Part shown: one piece after another, positions 37,324 to 48,700 of the stretch | Position numbering within the stretch: position 1 is the stretch's first letter | How the letters are laid out: each line of letters starts with the position of its first letter | Assembly (NCBI RefSeq): GCF_030704535.1 | Contig: NC_081822.1 | Coordinates: forward strand, 11,649,001 to 11,713,000 | Source: Vitis vinifera | Lineage: Eukaryota; Streptophyta; Magnoliopsida; Vitales; Vitaceae | Reading direction: 5' to 3' | Length of the DNA: 64,000 nt | Translations under genes and position numbers: made by a program | Notes under the pieces: generated by a model | Database searches by the model: none | What the model was told of the DNA's origin: nothing | Seen by the model: only the letters and a program-made list of their open reading frames with translations

Positions 37324-40300
37324 TATAAACCCAGTGCCCCCTTCTACTGTTTCCCCTCTTCAACGCACAGTCTCACATTTCAAGAGCTAGGGTTTCTCAA
37401 TTTTGCTGTCTCTGCCACTTCTAGGTGAGCTCCGATTTCTCTGCTACTCTTCAATGGCGATTTTCTATGCTCTATTCTCACTTCTCGTCGCTTATGTTTC
37501 TCTAGCTGGTAATAGTGATTTCGGACACCTAGCTAAATGCCATCTCCATTTCGTTTGCACCATCGGAGTTTCGAATTCGTATCACTGCATTGATTTTGTT
37601 GAATTGGTGTGGTTTCTGTTTGTTTGATTTGGATGCGTGGTTGAGATTGAGTTGTGTGCGAAGGTTGCTTTGACTGACTTGTTAGGGCTGGTTTTGTCAT
37701 ATAGAGCTGAATTCTGTGAGTTCTTTTGCTATCTTTTGGGTGTGTATGAGTAGCGGGAAGCTTTGATTTTGCTATTTGTGGTTTTTCTGGATCTTGGGTT
37801 TCTAGGGGAAATTGGGAATTTCTGGAATTTGTTGTTTTTGTGCATGGAGGCTCGGTTGTTAGTTTAGCTCTGGAAGTGATACAGCCCTTTTGACCCCTCG
37901 GAAGGGGAGTTTTGGTGTGGGAATCTGAAAGACCAGTTTGAAGGTCTTGAAAATAGGCTTTCTATTTATGATTTGTCAAATGGTGGAGTTCATGCTGTTT
38001 TTCTTTTCATATTTATCTTTATTTGGAAATTCCCAAGAATTTACAGACAGAAAAATGTGTTTGTAGTCCATCAAATGAATAAAATGAAATTTTTTCCTAA
38101 GATGGTCGATGTTGGCTAAAAGGTTTGTATTAAAGCTACGAATGGTGAGTGAAAGTAAGGAAAGGAGAAAAGCGTTATTGAGTTTTAGTTCAACATGGAA
38201 ACTTAAGTGTCTCACAGAGCAAATGACATGATCTTAAGCGGTTGTACTTTGGCTAAAACTAGGAAATCATATTGGACTTGAGGATGGATGGAAGAGCATG
38301 AATGCTACTTCAGATTTGTGTGACAGCTAATAATTCTCTTCCCCTTCATAATTACTTGTTTCGGAAAGCACTGTTGTTATGGGTTTTTTTCCTTGTTGGG
38401 TTGTTCTAGGTTTTCCTCCTCATTTCTGGTTGACCCCTATGGGCCTACAAGATCAAGTAGGATTGTTAACAAGCACAGCTTGAGTTATTATGAATGGCTC
38501 AGCTTGGCCTCATGTTTAGCTTGTTCAATTGAAGGACATTTTTGAACATGTGATGTAAGTCCCATTGCCTGGACTTGAGTTTAATAAGTTCCCATTTTAG
38601 AACAGAGTTGTATAAAAAAGATACAAACAGTATAATTTGTGTTCCTTCAGCATTAGATTAGACACACATTAAGCTTGTCATACTTTGTTTTAATAAAGTC
38701 ATTATATAGAAAGACAAAACTTACTCTTGCAAAGAGGTAACTTCTTCTGCATTGAAGAGATATAATTCACATTGCTTTTGGGGAAAAAAAATAATAATTT
38801 TCAGTCACTAATATCCGATGCCTATTTTGCTACTTGCAAGCAGGTTCAAGAATGCCATGAGAAACCTACATAAGTGATGTTTACTAGGTTCCTTAAAAAA
38901 ATTCATTATGATAGTCTTTAACATGAAATAAGGTGTTAGCTAGTTCTTCTATACTCTGATGATAGGCATTGATTCAATCGATTATGAATGAAAGATGTAA
39001 CCATGTATGACACATCTGATTCTTACTGGCTTTGATAGATATCTTTTAACTCTGGTGCTTACTGCTTGATTAGCTTTGATAGGTAATTTGTAAGCGTTTA
39101 TGTTTTTTCAAAGGAAGGAAAACGCACGCATTTATCTGTCCAGAGGGTTGCCTTCCCTATTTAGTATTCCAATGTTTTCTTCTCAACTTTCATACATTAG
39201 ATGACTTCGTCATTTTCAATGAAGATCACTGGGTGTTGTTCTTTTTATTTTTATTTTTTAAAATTCATTATTCTTTTTTAATTTAAGTTAAATTCATTAG
39301 TTTTTAAGTTTTTTAATCTTCAATTTATTTTTTATAGGTCTACTGTCTCATGTACACATGTAGTTTATGGTGAGAGATTTTGGTTGATGGTGATATTATA
39401 TGCTTCCAGTTGAGAACAGTGCTCTCCCTGAAAGACTGCCTTTTCTAGTTATTTTAATATTTTTTGTTCAACTGTGACCATTTTTGTTTGACTGGAGGCC
39501 CTTTATTTTTAACTCATTTAATTAAGCTCTGCTGCCATGGGGGTTCTCATTTTTTTCTACAGGGTTTTGATTTCCATCAGCTGCTTTTTTCTTGTTGCTT
39601 TTCTAATAAACTGATTTTCCTTGAGCTGCATCTAGAAGTTTCAGCGATATTGGAACTTTCTCAAAATGAATATGGAATAGGATATAGTTCTGTGGCCATC
39701 TGAACTTTTTCTGGGTTTTCACTATTTCCTTTTCGGGAAATCCTACACCCGGCCTGGCTGATAGGCAGATCCACCCAGGTCTCATTCTTGATTACAGGAT
39801 TTCACCGGGATTAGTTCTGCCAGATGTTTTGGGACCTAATTTACACCTATATTCACTCCTTTGTGTGTGGCTTTAAACATGGAAGCATTCAGTTTTTTGG
39901 TTCATTGTATATGCTCCAATATTGCATACCCTTTCTTGTAGACCCTATGAGTTTTTTCTTTGATCATGTTGTCTTTTGCAGCTCATTTCCATTCTAATAT
40001 ATCAGCATGTCCTGCTTTGAATATGATTATCCCTATGAGTTTTTTCTTTGATCATGTTGTCTTTTGCAGCTCATTTCCATTCTAATATATCAGCATGTCC
40101 TGCTTTGAATATGATTATCTGGTTCAAATTCTTGTACTCCTTATGTGTGGGCTTCCTCTAAATTGATGTCCAGTTCTTGTTGCTGCTCCCACTCCATCTT
40201 CCTGCTTGCATACATGTAGCATCCAGGGGGAGCAGCAACTGCATTTGCATTTCTGATGGATGCTTTCAGACAGATACATGAATTTTCCGTGGCCCTTTCT

Positions 40301-40850
40301 TGTTAGATATTTCACGTAGATGCACAAGATATATTGGTTTGCTAGGGATCATATATAAGTGATTGTCTTGGTTACTTTGAACAGATTTTAGGGAAGTTTT
40401 ATTTAATGTCAGGATGTTCCATTCTTGCTAATGTTGTATCTTTTTCGATATATTTCCAAATTGATAGTCCAAAGGATTATGTTGTTACTAAATACTGGAT
40501 TGCCTTTTCATTTGGTTTTGGAATTGTGGGTGAGTTATTTCCTATGTGGAGAAGATATTACACAATGATGGGTTTCTACTTCTGATGTTTCTAGTATTTC
40601 TGAAATTTGCTTTACAGCATTTTGGTGCTTCTTTTCATGTTCATTACTTTTAAGTAGTCATGGGGGTTTCTTTACTTCCTTTCTTCCAAAAATATCTCTG
40701 AGAAACAAATTCTGATCTGTTTGTTTTTCCCCCTTTTGGATGCAGTATTTTCTAGTTTGGGTGACAATTTGATGTTCAACTGATTATACCTCACACTTAT
40801 ACTTGAGGTTTGAAAGTAAGAAATACGATTATTCCCATCTGCGGTCTCAG
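37324..40850 (+). promoter_or_regulatory. BPC promoter TATA box, leader exon and long leader intron
   Basis: TATAAAC at 37324-37330 is followed by a C/T-rich leader containing CTAGGGTTTCTC (37387-37398). The leader exon probably ends at 37424 (TCTAG/GTGAGC). The next credible acceptor in phase with the start is CTCAG directly before the ATG at 40851, giving a leader intron of about 3.4 kb. The short paralogue has the same arrangement (donor at 28932, acceptor TTAG before the ATG), which supports the model. The intron contains an 88-bp tandem duplication. Transcript evidence is lacking. Confidence 0.55.
39943..40118. repeat. Perfect 88-bp tandem duplication in the BPC leader intron
   Basis: 39943-40030 and 40031-40118 are identical by eye; the unit begins CCCTATGAGTTTTTTCTTTG. 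Each copy contains a TTTTGCAGCTC acceptor-like site, so the duplication also duplicates a possible cryptic splice acceptor. Confidence 0.93.
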
Positions 40851-42040
40851 ATGGATGAGGGTGGGCATCGTGAAAATGGAAGACACAAAGCAGACCCATA
40901 TAAAGCAGTTCATAGTCAGGTATCTAAAAGTGTAAATCTCTGCAGATAATGGAATTTTTTTATAGTCCATTATTTTCTTGTCGATTTTATTCAAATCCAT
41001 TGAACTACCATAAACTTGATAAGAGAGTGCAGTGTAGACATTTTTCCATATGAATTGCCACTCATGATGATGTTCTCTCATTGTCATTGTTTCAGTGGTT
41101 GATGCAACATCAGCCAACAATGAAACAGATAATGGCTATCATGGCTGAAAGGGATACTGCTGTTCAAGAAAGAAATTTGGCTCTTTCTGAGAAAAAGGCA
41201 GCAGTAGCTGAGCGTGATATGGCTTTCCTGCAGCGAGATACAGCAATTGCAGAGCGGAACAATGCCATTATGGAACGAGACAATGCCATTGCAACTCTTC
41301 AATATCGCGAGAACTCATTGAATGGTGGCAACATGTCTCCATGCCCACCAGGATGCCAAATCTCGCGTGGGGTGAAGCATATGCACCATCCTCAGCCACA
41401 CTTACATCATCCAACCCATCTGAGTGAAGCTGCATACAGCGCAAGGGAAATGCATATTGGTGATGCCCTCCCTGTTTCACCTGTTGCTTCTGAGGCTGCA
41501 AAATCTCGACGGGCTAAACGACCGAAGGAGGCCAAGCCAATGTCATCTAATAAGAAGGCTTCAAAACCTTTGAAGAAGCCTAAGAGAGAAGGTGAGGACT
41601 TGAACAAGATTGTGTTTGGCAAGTCACGTGAGTGGAAGGGTGGGCAGGATATGAGCAGCGGAGGTGATGACCTTAACAAACAGCTAGTTGTCTCAAAATC
41701 TGATTGGAAGGGTCAGGACTTAGGGCTAAACCAGGTTACATTTGATGAGTCAACCATGCCAGCACCTGTTTGTTCGTGCACTGGAGTCCTAAGGCAGTGC
41801 TACAAATGGGGGAATGGGGGTTGGCAGTCATCATGTTGCACAACCACCTTGTCAATGTATCCCCTACCAGCAGTTCCCAACAAGCGTCATGCTCGAGTTG
41901 GTGGGCGGAAGATGAGTGGAAGTGCCTTCAACAAGCTGCTTAGCAGGCTTGCCGCAGAAGGTCATGATCTGTCAATTCCGGTTGATCTCAAGGACCATTG
42001 GGCCAAGCATGGAACAAACCGCTATATCACCATCAAGTAG
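40851..42040 (+). CDS. BBR/BPC (BASIC PENTACYSTEINE) GAGA-binding transcription factor, group II
   Basis: Plant-specific nuclear factor that binds GA-rich DNA and, in Arabidopsis, recruits Polycomb partners. Exons 40851-40919 and 41096-42040 give 337 codons plus stop, close to Arabidopsis BPC4/BPC6. The N-terminus [13 protein letters not shown] is followed by an alanine-zipper coiled-coil of repeated AERD/MERDNA units (about residues 33-95). Next comes a His/Pro patch ([13 protein letters not shown]), typical of group II. A Lys-rich stretch with the nuclear-signal-like KPLKKPKRE lies near residues 185-195. The C-terminal domain (about 245-337) has all five cysteines (CSC...QCY...SCC), the [19 protein letters not shown] motif and the usual ending [14 protein letters not shown] 3' untranslated intron is likely (42096-42500). 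It is a paralogue of the short gene at 29509. Intact. Confidence 0.96.
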
Positions 42041-43220
42041 ACTGACTGCAAAGGATCTCGAGTCAGATGGAAGAAAACAGCCCATGCTGGGTCAGGTATT
42101 CATCCTCAATTCTTCCTTTAGTTGCGCCATGAAAAGGTTAGATGGTGAGGCAGTATATTGGTAGTTCTTCATAGTTCCAGCCATTTTAGCTTTTCTTGCA
42201 ATCCTATGGACTCTTTTTTATAGGCTGTCTTTTCTTCTTTCCATCTTTTTGTGTCTGTATTCAAGTGATGATTGAAAAAAGATAGAAGGGAGATCTGCCT
42301 CTCATTCTCTTAGTTTACAGAATTAAATGTAGTGAACTTGAAACGTCCTTTATCTTGTGACTGAAGATAATTGTAAAGCAAGGATTGCATTTCATAGAGC
42401 TTTTTCTGTCCGTTTTGTACTAATGGATAGAATTTATCATATAGCTGGTTATCTATGATTCTCGCCAATGTGATGATTATATTTCTGTTAAACTTGGCAG
42501 GTGGAGGTGCATTTGATTTTCTGGGAAATGTAACCGGTACAAGGTTTTATGTTATGAAATAAGCTCTAGTACAATAGATAAGACCCACTGGAGTCCATAC
42601 CCTACATTGAAAAGTCTGAGAAGCAAGCTTAACCTATCTCTGGTTCATGGAAACATGCAGAGATCATCACATAAATTGATAATGATGACCAAGTCTATGT
42701 ATGATGAATAAGAATTTGCATTTTGTGTTTTTTTGGCAAATCTTGGTCTTCCGATACTCGTGGGTTTTTGTGAATGTAAAATTATGGCCATAACATCCAT
42801 ACGAAATGAAATGAAATTTTTAAGCTCTCAAGAGAAAGATGAAAGGCATAGTAATGCCAAAATTCCGTTGGAAAAACAAAACGGGTTCTAGGAAAATAAT
42901 TTTACGGTTTCTTTAATGGCTTTCTCGTGAACAGGATTAACGAATATCTAAACCTTACTAGTGATTTTAGTTCTTTTTTGACTTATTAATTCTTTTTTGT
43001 AGTAATAAAATTCACTTATTAATTCTTTTTCTGCCAATTATCAGCAAATAAGCAGAACGGGTGCTTATCATATTCAGACTACCTCTCTTCGTTACACTGG
43101 CACCTCCACTAGCAATGTTTCAAGGGCAATTTCTTATTCTTTTGAAACTTAGGAGGGGAAAATCAACAAATTAGACTATTAAAATAGTCTATCCAACAAA
43201 TCAAAATCCGTAAAAACAAA
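42041..43220. other. 3' region of BPC and spacer before the snoRNA cluster
   Basis: 42041-42095 is 3' untranslated exon. 42096-42500 is a probable intron (CAG/GTATT to TTGGCAG). Untranslated sequence continues to about 42720. The rest is spacer shared with the end of the oppositely transcribed snoRNA unit. CTGA and TGATAA words at 43030-43080 on the minus strand did not make a convincing snoRNA. Confidence 0.5.
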
Positions 43221-43226
43221 ACTTCG

Positions 43227-43315
43227 CAGTGTTGTGTCAGATCACAGATATCAGCACCAATGAATCAGACAGGGATAACTGTAAAAATGTATGTTCTCAT
43301 CATCCACAAACACTG
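43227..43315 (-). ncRNA. Box C/D snoRNA (copy a) predicted to guide 2'-O-methylation in 25S rRNA ACAGGGAUAACUG
   Basis: Minus strand, 5' to 3': terminal stem CAGTGTTTGTG, box C ATGATGA (43303-43297), guide CAGTTATCCCTGT, box D' CTGA (43268-43265), later box D CTGA (43240-43237), and closing stem CACAACACTG. The stems pair almost perfectly. The 13-nt guide is the exact complement of the conserved 25S rRNA segment ACAGGGATAACTG (43269-43281 on the plus strand) and sits directly against D'. By the fifth-nucleotide rule the target is the middle G of GGG. Eukaryotes have known methylated G residues in this peptidyl-transferase-side segment. The rRNA match is from memory of the sequence. Confidence 0.85.
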
Positions 43316-43356
43316 TCAAAAAAAAAAATTCTAAAAATAAATAAATAAGAAGAATA

Positions 43357-43446
43357 ATGCCTCAGACCGTCCTAGTTCATGAATTTCAACATGAATGCAA
43401 ATGCTTTTGCATTTCAGTTAATATTCAAACTATCATCATAGGCCAT
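43357..43446 (-). ncRNA. Box C/D snoRNA predicted to guide 2'-O-methylation in 18S rRNA ACCGUCCUAGU
   Basis: Minus strand: terminal stem ATGGCC, box C ATGATGA (43439-43433), an internal CTGA (43417-43414 region), guide ACTAGGACGGT, box D CTGA (43365-43362), and closing stem GGCAT. The 11-nt guide lies directly against box D. It complements the plant 18S rRNA stretch GATACCGTCCTAGTCTC over ACCGTCCTAGT. The fifth-nucleotide rule points to the U of ACCGU. Size (90 nt), box order and stem fit the class. Confidence 0.82.
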
Positions 43447-43500
43447 ACAAATCAATTGAGGAAAAAAAAAATCAGAAATTACCAAAAAAAAAGAAAAAAA

Positions 43501-43583
43501 AAAGCGTCAGATGTAAGAAACATCAGCAGTCAAAAGATCAGACAGGGATAACTGTATATTTCTTGTTCTCATCATTCACATTT
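43501..43583 (-). ncRNA. Box C/D snoRNA (copy b) with the same 25S guide ACAGGGAUAACUG
   Basis: Minus strand: box C ATGATGA (43575-43569), guide CAGTTATCCCTGT (complement of 43542-43554), box D' CTGA (43541-43538) and box D CTGA (43510-43507). From box C to D' it parallels copy a at 43227-43315 (GATGAGAACA, guide, CTGATC/CTGATTC) but diverges elsewhere. It therefore looks like a local duplicate. The terminal stem is weak (CGAAATG against CGCTTT), so its ends are uncertain. Confidence 0.78.
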
Positions 43584-43655
43584 CGATTATTCAGGAAGAA
43601 TACCGAAAAAAAAAAATCCCAATGAAAAGTGAACGAGATGAAATGAGGAAACAGA

Positions 43656-43749
43656 GAGGCATCAGATCTTCCTATTCAAAGAAAAGAATCATGCTACTCA
43701 GATCGAAATCTGAGTATTCAACAACTCTCGATATTCATCATTTGGCCTC
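43656..43749 (-). ncRNA. Box C/D snoRNA-like unit, target uncertain
   Basis: Minus strand: stem GAGGCC, box C ATGATGA (43741-43735), internal box CTGA (43701-43698) inside a hairpin CTCAGAT...ATCTGAG, box D CTGA (43665-43662), and closing stem TGCCTC. Boxes and stem fit the class well. The sequence next to box D (GAATAGGAAGAT) complements 25S rRNA TCTTCCTAT over nine bases with a mismatch at the first position, so the target is tentative. It would be the first snoRNA of the transcript. Confidence 0.65.
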
Positions 43750-43889
43750 GTGCATGTGTGTGCGAGTAATGATTTGGAGAAGAACAAAATCGAAACAAGA
43801 TGAAAGAAAGAGTTTGGCATAAACAGATAGATGAAGATGCAAAAACATATCAAAGATGAGCGGCGAACTTGATCTTGGTGGCGAGGAAG

Positions 43890-44095
43890 CGGCGAGAGCT
43901 AGGGTTTTGAAACCGAGCGCAACGCATCGTTTTATAGACGAGGGATTTTGCCTTTGTGGTTTGAACCAGGATTGTGGTTTTGACCCTACGGCTGGGATTT
44001 TGAGATGGGATAGGGCTTAGCTGCACTGGATCCGATTATAAGGCGGCTCGCTCAAATGCCGGCCCATTAAACTCAACTTCGAGCCCATCTTGGAG
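43890..44095 (-). promoter_or_regulatory. Promoter of the snoRNA cluster: Site II, TATA and telo-box
   Basis: On the minus strand, in order, are Site II-type TGGGCT (44087-44082) and TGGGCC (44066-44061), TATA box CTATAAAA (43937-43930), and telo-box AAACCCTA (43907-43900). The inferred start near 43905 lies about 25-30 bases after the TATA box. Site II plus telo-box is the known signature of plant genes for ribosomal proteins and polycistronic snoRNAs. Four snoRNA-like units follow downstream. A 25-codon frame starting at 43928 would begin before the inferred start site, so I do not annotate it. Confidence 0.72.
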
Positions 44096-44404
44096 TCATT
44101 TTAAAAGGGGTTAAAAATGCTTTCTAAGCATGCTTAGAAGCGCTTATTACGTTTGTGATAAATCACTTTTGGAATCTCCCCTGATTTTTATCAAAATTTT
44201 GTTAATATATTTTGAAAAAAAAAAACAAACTCAAAATCATTCCTAATAAATCTTTTTCCTCTTCCATCATTATTCTCAAGTATCCAAAACAGAAACATCT
44301 TTTCCCTGGCTTGTTTCCAATAGCATTAGGATACACCTTGCTCCATTCTCCATGCTTCAATTTCCTTCTAACGAGAAGAGAGTATGTGAAGAGTCGGCTT
44401 TCTC

Positions 44405-45760
44405 TTAATTGGGTCCAGAGTCTCTGACAAAACAAAGGGAAGAGAAGAACACCTTCCCACCACTAGGCTCTGCAGTTCCGAGAAGCTGTAGACGATGGAC
44501 TTCCAGGGTTAATGCCTCCTTCAAAGCTGCAAAATCACACTAAAGTTTCGTTTCTATGGAGACTGTATGAAGCAAGAAGAGTGACATGATTTGAACCACA
44601 TTTCATGGAACCCTCTTTGGCGAAACATCAGGAGGGGTTGGGATTGGGATATTAAACTAGCGGCAAAGAAGCATAACGAGGGAAAAAATAAAAATTCATA
44701 TTTGTACCATCCCTGAACTGTGCCTCTTGTTCCATGGCCTGAATTCGGAGTTTCAATTCATTGTTCCGACTAGTGAGCTCGGCAGAATCTCTCTGGATAC
44801 AATTAGAGTATAGCCTCAAGAGAAGAATAAAAAAAAAAAATCAAAATAAATTCCAACCCCCTTTAATCCTACCTGTAGGAGAGTAAGCAGGTGAGATAAC
44901 GTAGTTGTCTCTGTTTGTAGAGTGTGCACCTTGTGTTCCAATTCTGCCATGTATCGCACCTTCCTCTCCTTGGAACGAGCAGCTGACTGACGATTAGCCA
45001 GAATTCTACTAGAAATTCATTAAGAACATGGAAATACACTCAATGATGCGTTCATCCATAAACCTATGCATATATGATCTAAGAATGGAGACAAAGGGAA
45101 ACACCTTTTGGCACGCTTGGGGTCTACTAATGCGATCTCAGCAAGTTTCTCATTTCCCATTATCTTTTTCAGCTCAGCTCCACTAAAATCAACTTTGCTG
45201 CAATCTAGCCTCAACTTTACCAGGTTTCCATCCGTTGAATTGCCCTGAGAGGGAGAAGGTGGCCGCATTGGTAACTCTTCACCACCGCACTTGCTCCCCA
45301 TGAAAATAACGTTGGGCAATTTCAGCATCGTCTCCTCCAGCGCTCAATATCATGGTTCTTTTTCATCAATACAGTCACCTTCATTTGTCTTCGTGCCACA
45401 TCTGCTATCCATGTCCCTTGTCCTCGGTGGGAGACGAGTTCAATGTATCGGTATTATCCAAATTCATAGATGGCCTCGGCCTCTCCTATTTCCTCTTATC
45501 CTTCTCTCTCTCTACATCCCAGTCCCATTCCTATGTCACCAGCTGGCTTGGCTTATCTACCTCATGAATTTGTCCTGCCCAAAATTCCCTTGCCCATAAG
45601 GGCTGTCAATTGAGGTGATGGAACCCAGATGGAATATCGTTGTTGGAGTCTGTGCCCTCCAGTACTGGCAAGCTTAATTCTCGCTGACCCAACAGACATT
45701 ACCTCTGGCAGCAGACGAGGCGGGAGAACCACCATTTTCGGTTCACTGTTTGGCTTCTTA
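44405..45760 (-). pseudogene. N-terminally decayed group I bZIP transcription factor; bZIP exons still open
   Basis: Similar to plant group I bZIPs (RF2a/VIP1/bZIP29 type), which are nuclear DNA-binding dimers. Minus-strand exons are 45328-45105, 45005-44873, 44792-44708 and 44526-44405. Borders are GT-AG, phases agree, and the frame stays open for 187 codons from an ATG at 45328. The first exon has FSGAELKKIM and NEKLAEIAL. The basic region [12 protein letters not shown] keeps the N-x7-K spacing diagnostic of group I. The zipper runs from LEHKVHTLQ through NNELKLRIQAMEQ to ALKEALTLEVHRLQ. Retained introns show DNA-level duplication rather than reverse transcription. Upstream (45340-45760) the expected N-terminal half is recognisable only in pieces (LNSSPTEDKG-like) across shifted frames with stops. 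Either a pseudogene or a short bZIP from an internal start. Confidence 0.65.
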
Positions 45761-45779
45761 GCTTAAAATCGAAGTGTTT

Positions 45780-48700
45780 GTCAACATACACTCCTTTTTT
45801 TTTCTTAATGACCCATACGCCAAAATGTCTGATCAGAAGCCGAACCATTACTTCAATCCATCATCCGATGCCATCATTTAAAGCCACCGGCATCAAAAGA
45901 GGAAATTTTTTATGGTCATTATTATGATGTTTGTAGCCCTTGCGAAGACTTTTGTTAGCATATTTAATGCAAACTTTTTAGGCACCCTATCTCTTTCCCC
46001 TAGTGCGATTGATCCACTTGCAACATTATTAAAGTACGAGTCTAGTATTATTTCAAACATTTGCATTAGTTCATTTGTTGGACAATGGCTTTCAAATGAG
46101 GGATTAACAATGTTACTTACATTGACCAATCGTCAAGGGCACAAGTGAACGAGATGGCTCAATCTTCATTGAAGCATTAGGAGGTTGATTTTATGTCACT
46201 AGCCTTTATCAAAAGAGTGGTTAATCACTAGCGAGGGCCTTCTCTATTCTTATTTGTTGGCTTAGTCTTTAGTTATCTTCTAGTTGGTAGATACAAATTT
46301 GTGGAACTTTTCTTCAACTTTTTATCACATTTTGAGTCATTCATATGGAGTAGGAGTGATGCTAACTTCTCAATTTAAATGATATTGGTATCGGTGTGAG
46401 GTTTAATATGATATTGCAAAGGTGGAAATTATAATTTTGATAAAGATTTTTTACAATAGCATATAGATTCTCGTATGATGTTATATAACTGAGTTGACAA
46501 GAGAAAAAATATCTTATGGTGTCATTTATTATTCTCCTTTGTAAAATAAGATTCTTTTCTTGGTTAAGTTGTAATGTCGAAACAAATACTTTCATCCAAT
46601 CAATTAGTAATCTATAGTATGACTATCCCTTAAACCATACAAAACAAAGAAGATAGAAAGCTAATTAAGGAAAAAGAGGTTGAGAGATAAAAATATTGGA
46701 TGACTTCTACCCAGTACTTGAACAAATGATTGTGAATATCCTAAAGTTTCTCCTAGTCCCTAGCATCAAACTCTCAATCACTATAACTTTGACATACACA
46801 TTTTTTCAACCTTTATTATAATCAAGAAGATTGAGGACGAGGGAGTATGACCTTTTTTACAAAAAAAATAAAAATTAAGTACCTTATCTTTGTTGGGATG
46901 TAAAGAAACGTTATGTCAACAATGTTGATATCTAAGTGATCGATAATTCATAACCAAACAATTGATGAGAAGTTTGATGTTGTTTTGGTGCAATTGGTAA
47001 TGGTATGATTGGAAAAAAAAATGCAAAAATTAATGGATCCATGGATGGAAGGATAGTTGGAAGTTGGTTTGAAAATGAGAGCAATGAAAGGTGATCTTAT
47101 TTTAGTTGTCTCTAATGAAGTTGAGTTTGTCTAGTATCAATGTCAAACCCTAACCCTTCTATCAACTTAGGAGATAAATCTAAACATTTGGTTATACTTT
47201 GAAGGTTTTTGGGCATTGTCATGAATACATAAATGAAAGGGTTTAGAACAAATTGGTATGGTGAAGAGTTTTTAGATTTACTTATGGTTCAAAGAACAAA
47301 AGCAAGAAAAATATGCCTTTAATTAATGAGAAAGATAGACCCATGAAAAGTTTTTTTTTCTCTTAAACATACTTTTGAATCTCCATCATCATGATGACAT
47401 TGACATGATCAACAATGGGTCATCATGGTTAGGTAGCATGTCAAATTGAGTTTGGAAATGTCTTGAAAATGCACCATTGAACAATTTGACATTTAATGAT
47501 GAAACGAGTCAAACAATACAAACCACTAAGAAATCAAACTGTTTAGGTGTTTCTAATCCAATAGAGCAAGTTGATAGGTTAACTATTTAACAAAATCCAC
47601 TTTATTGAAGATAAAAAAGTGGATAAATGTAAGAACACGATTCTATTGCTCTCCAATGATTATTAAAAAAAAATCAAAAGAAAATATAATTACACGTCAT
47701 GCCATTCCCATCATTCACTTTTATGCTCTCATAATATTTATATTAATTTTATAAAAATAGTTTATTAGCATTTTTATATAAAATCATCACAAAAATTATT
47801 TTCCTTCCCATCGATTTCTTTTAGAATTCACCTCCAATATTTTTAATATTTCCATAGAAATTCAATTACTTAAATTTCATAAATTTACAAAATTTCCAAA
47901 CTCAAAATTCAATCAACACTCATGCACCAAACGTGAAAGAATAATTGGGATTCGGACTGGCAACGAACCAACCCATCCTTGTAAACTGAACCATGTCCCA
48001 TCAATGGCTTATTCCGGTACCTTTACCAGCAGTGCACAAAGGCCAAAACCGTAGCCTGCAGGCTCCAGCCCTGCGCCCCGCTGCATCACATACATGGCGT
48101 GCACAGCAGCCTTCTGTTTTATCGGGCAAACGAGAAATCCGCGTGCATTTAACATTTGATCGCCGATTTCATTCCAACGCGGCTTCCCAATACTGTAACT
48201 GCACACGCCTTTCCACCAATCACTAGTTCGAAACCAAATTAATATGATTAAATTTAAAAATAGTAAAATTTATTTTAATAAATGTGGGTTTGTCATAAGA
48301 TTAAAAGGGAGGGTGGAGATTGGCCCGACACCATCCAAGTGGATGGAGAATCTGATGGGAGTGGGCCCTGGTACTTCGTTAGTGTTTGAATGTTAGAAGA
48401 CATGATCTTCTGGTCTTAGTGGGCCATACGCCAAGGACACTCTCCCCCATACTTGTTCTATGGACAAGGAATTTTATCAACAAATAAAGGGGTGTGAACC
48501 ATAAGGGACCAGACACCGCAAATTGCAGTTGTAATGACCAAAAAGCCTATTCTCGTCAGTAACATCGATCACAAAACGGTGGTAGTTTTGGTATTTTGTG
48601 AAAAAAGCTCGTCCACGTGTCGAACACATTGACTTATCCAAGGAAAGTACCTCCGCCCTGAAAAAATTTCAATAAGGGAACAAGACTCGCGGGAAGCATA

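Noticed and set aside
43025-43110. Possible fifth snoRNA on the minus strand
   Set aside because: CTGA and TGATAA words are present but there is no box C (ATGATGA) at the right distance and no terminal stem.
43850-43928. 25-codon minus-strand frame (MRCARFQNPSSRR...) at the snoRNA promoter
   Set aside because: Its ATG lies between the TATA box and the expected start of transcription, so it would probably not be in the RNA; it is not the small ribosomal protein eL41, which I considered.
45893-46148. Overlapping 78-codon frames on both strands
   Set aside because: Mirror-image open frames with no likeness to known proteins; not supportable as genes.
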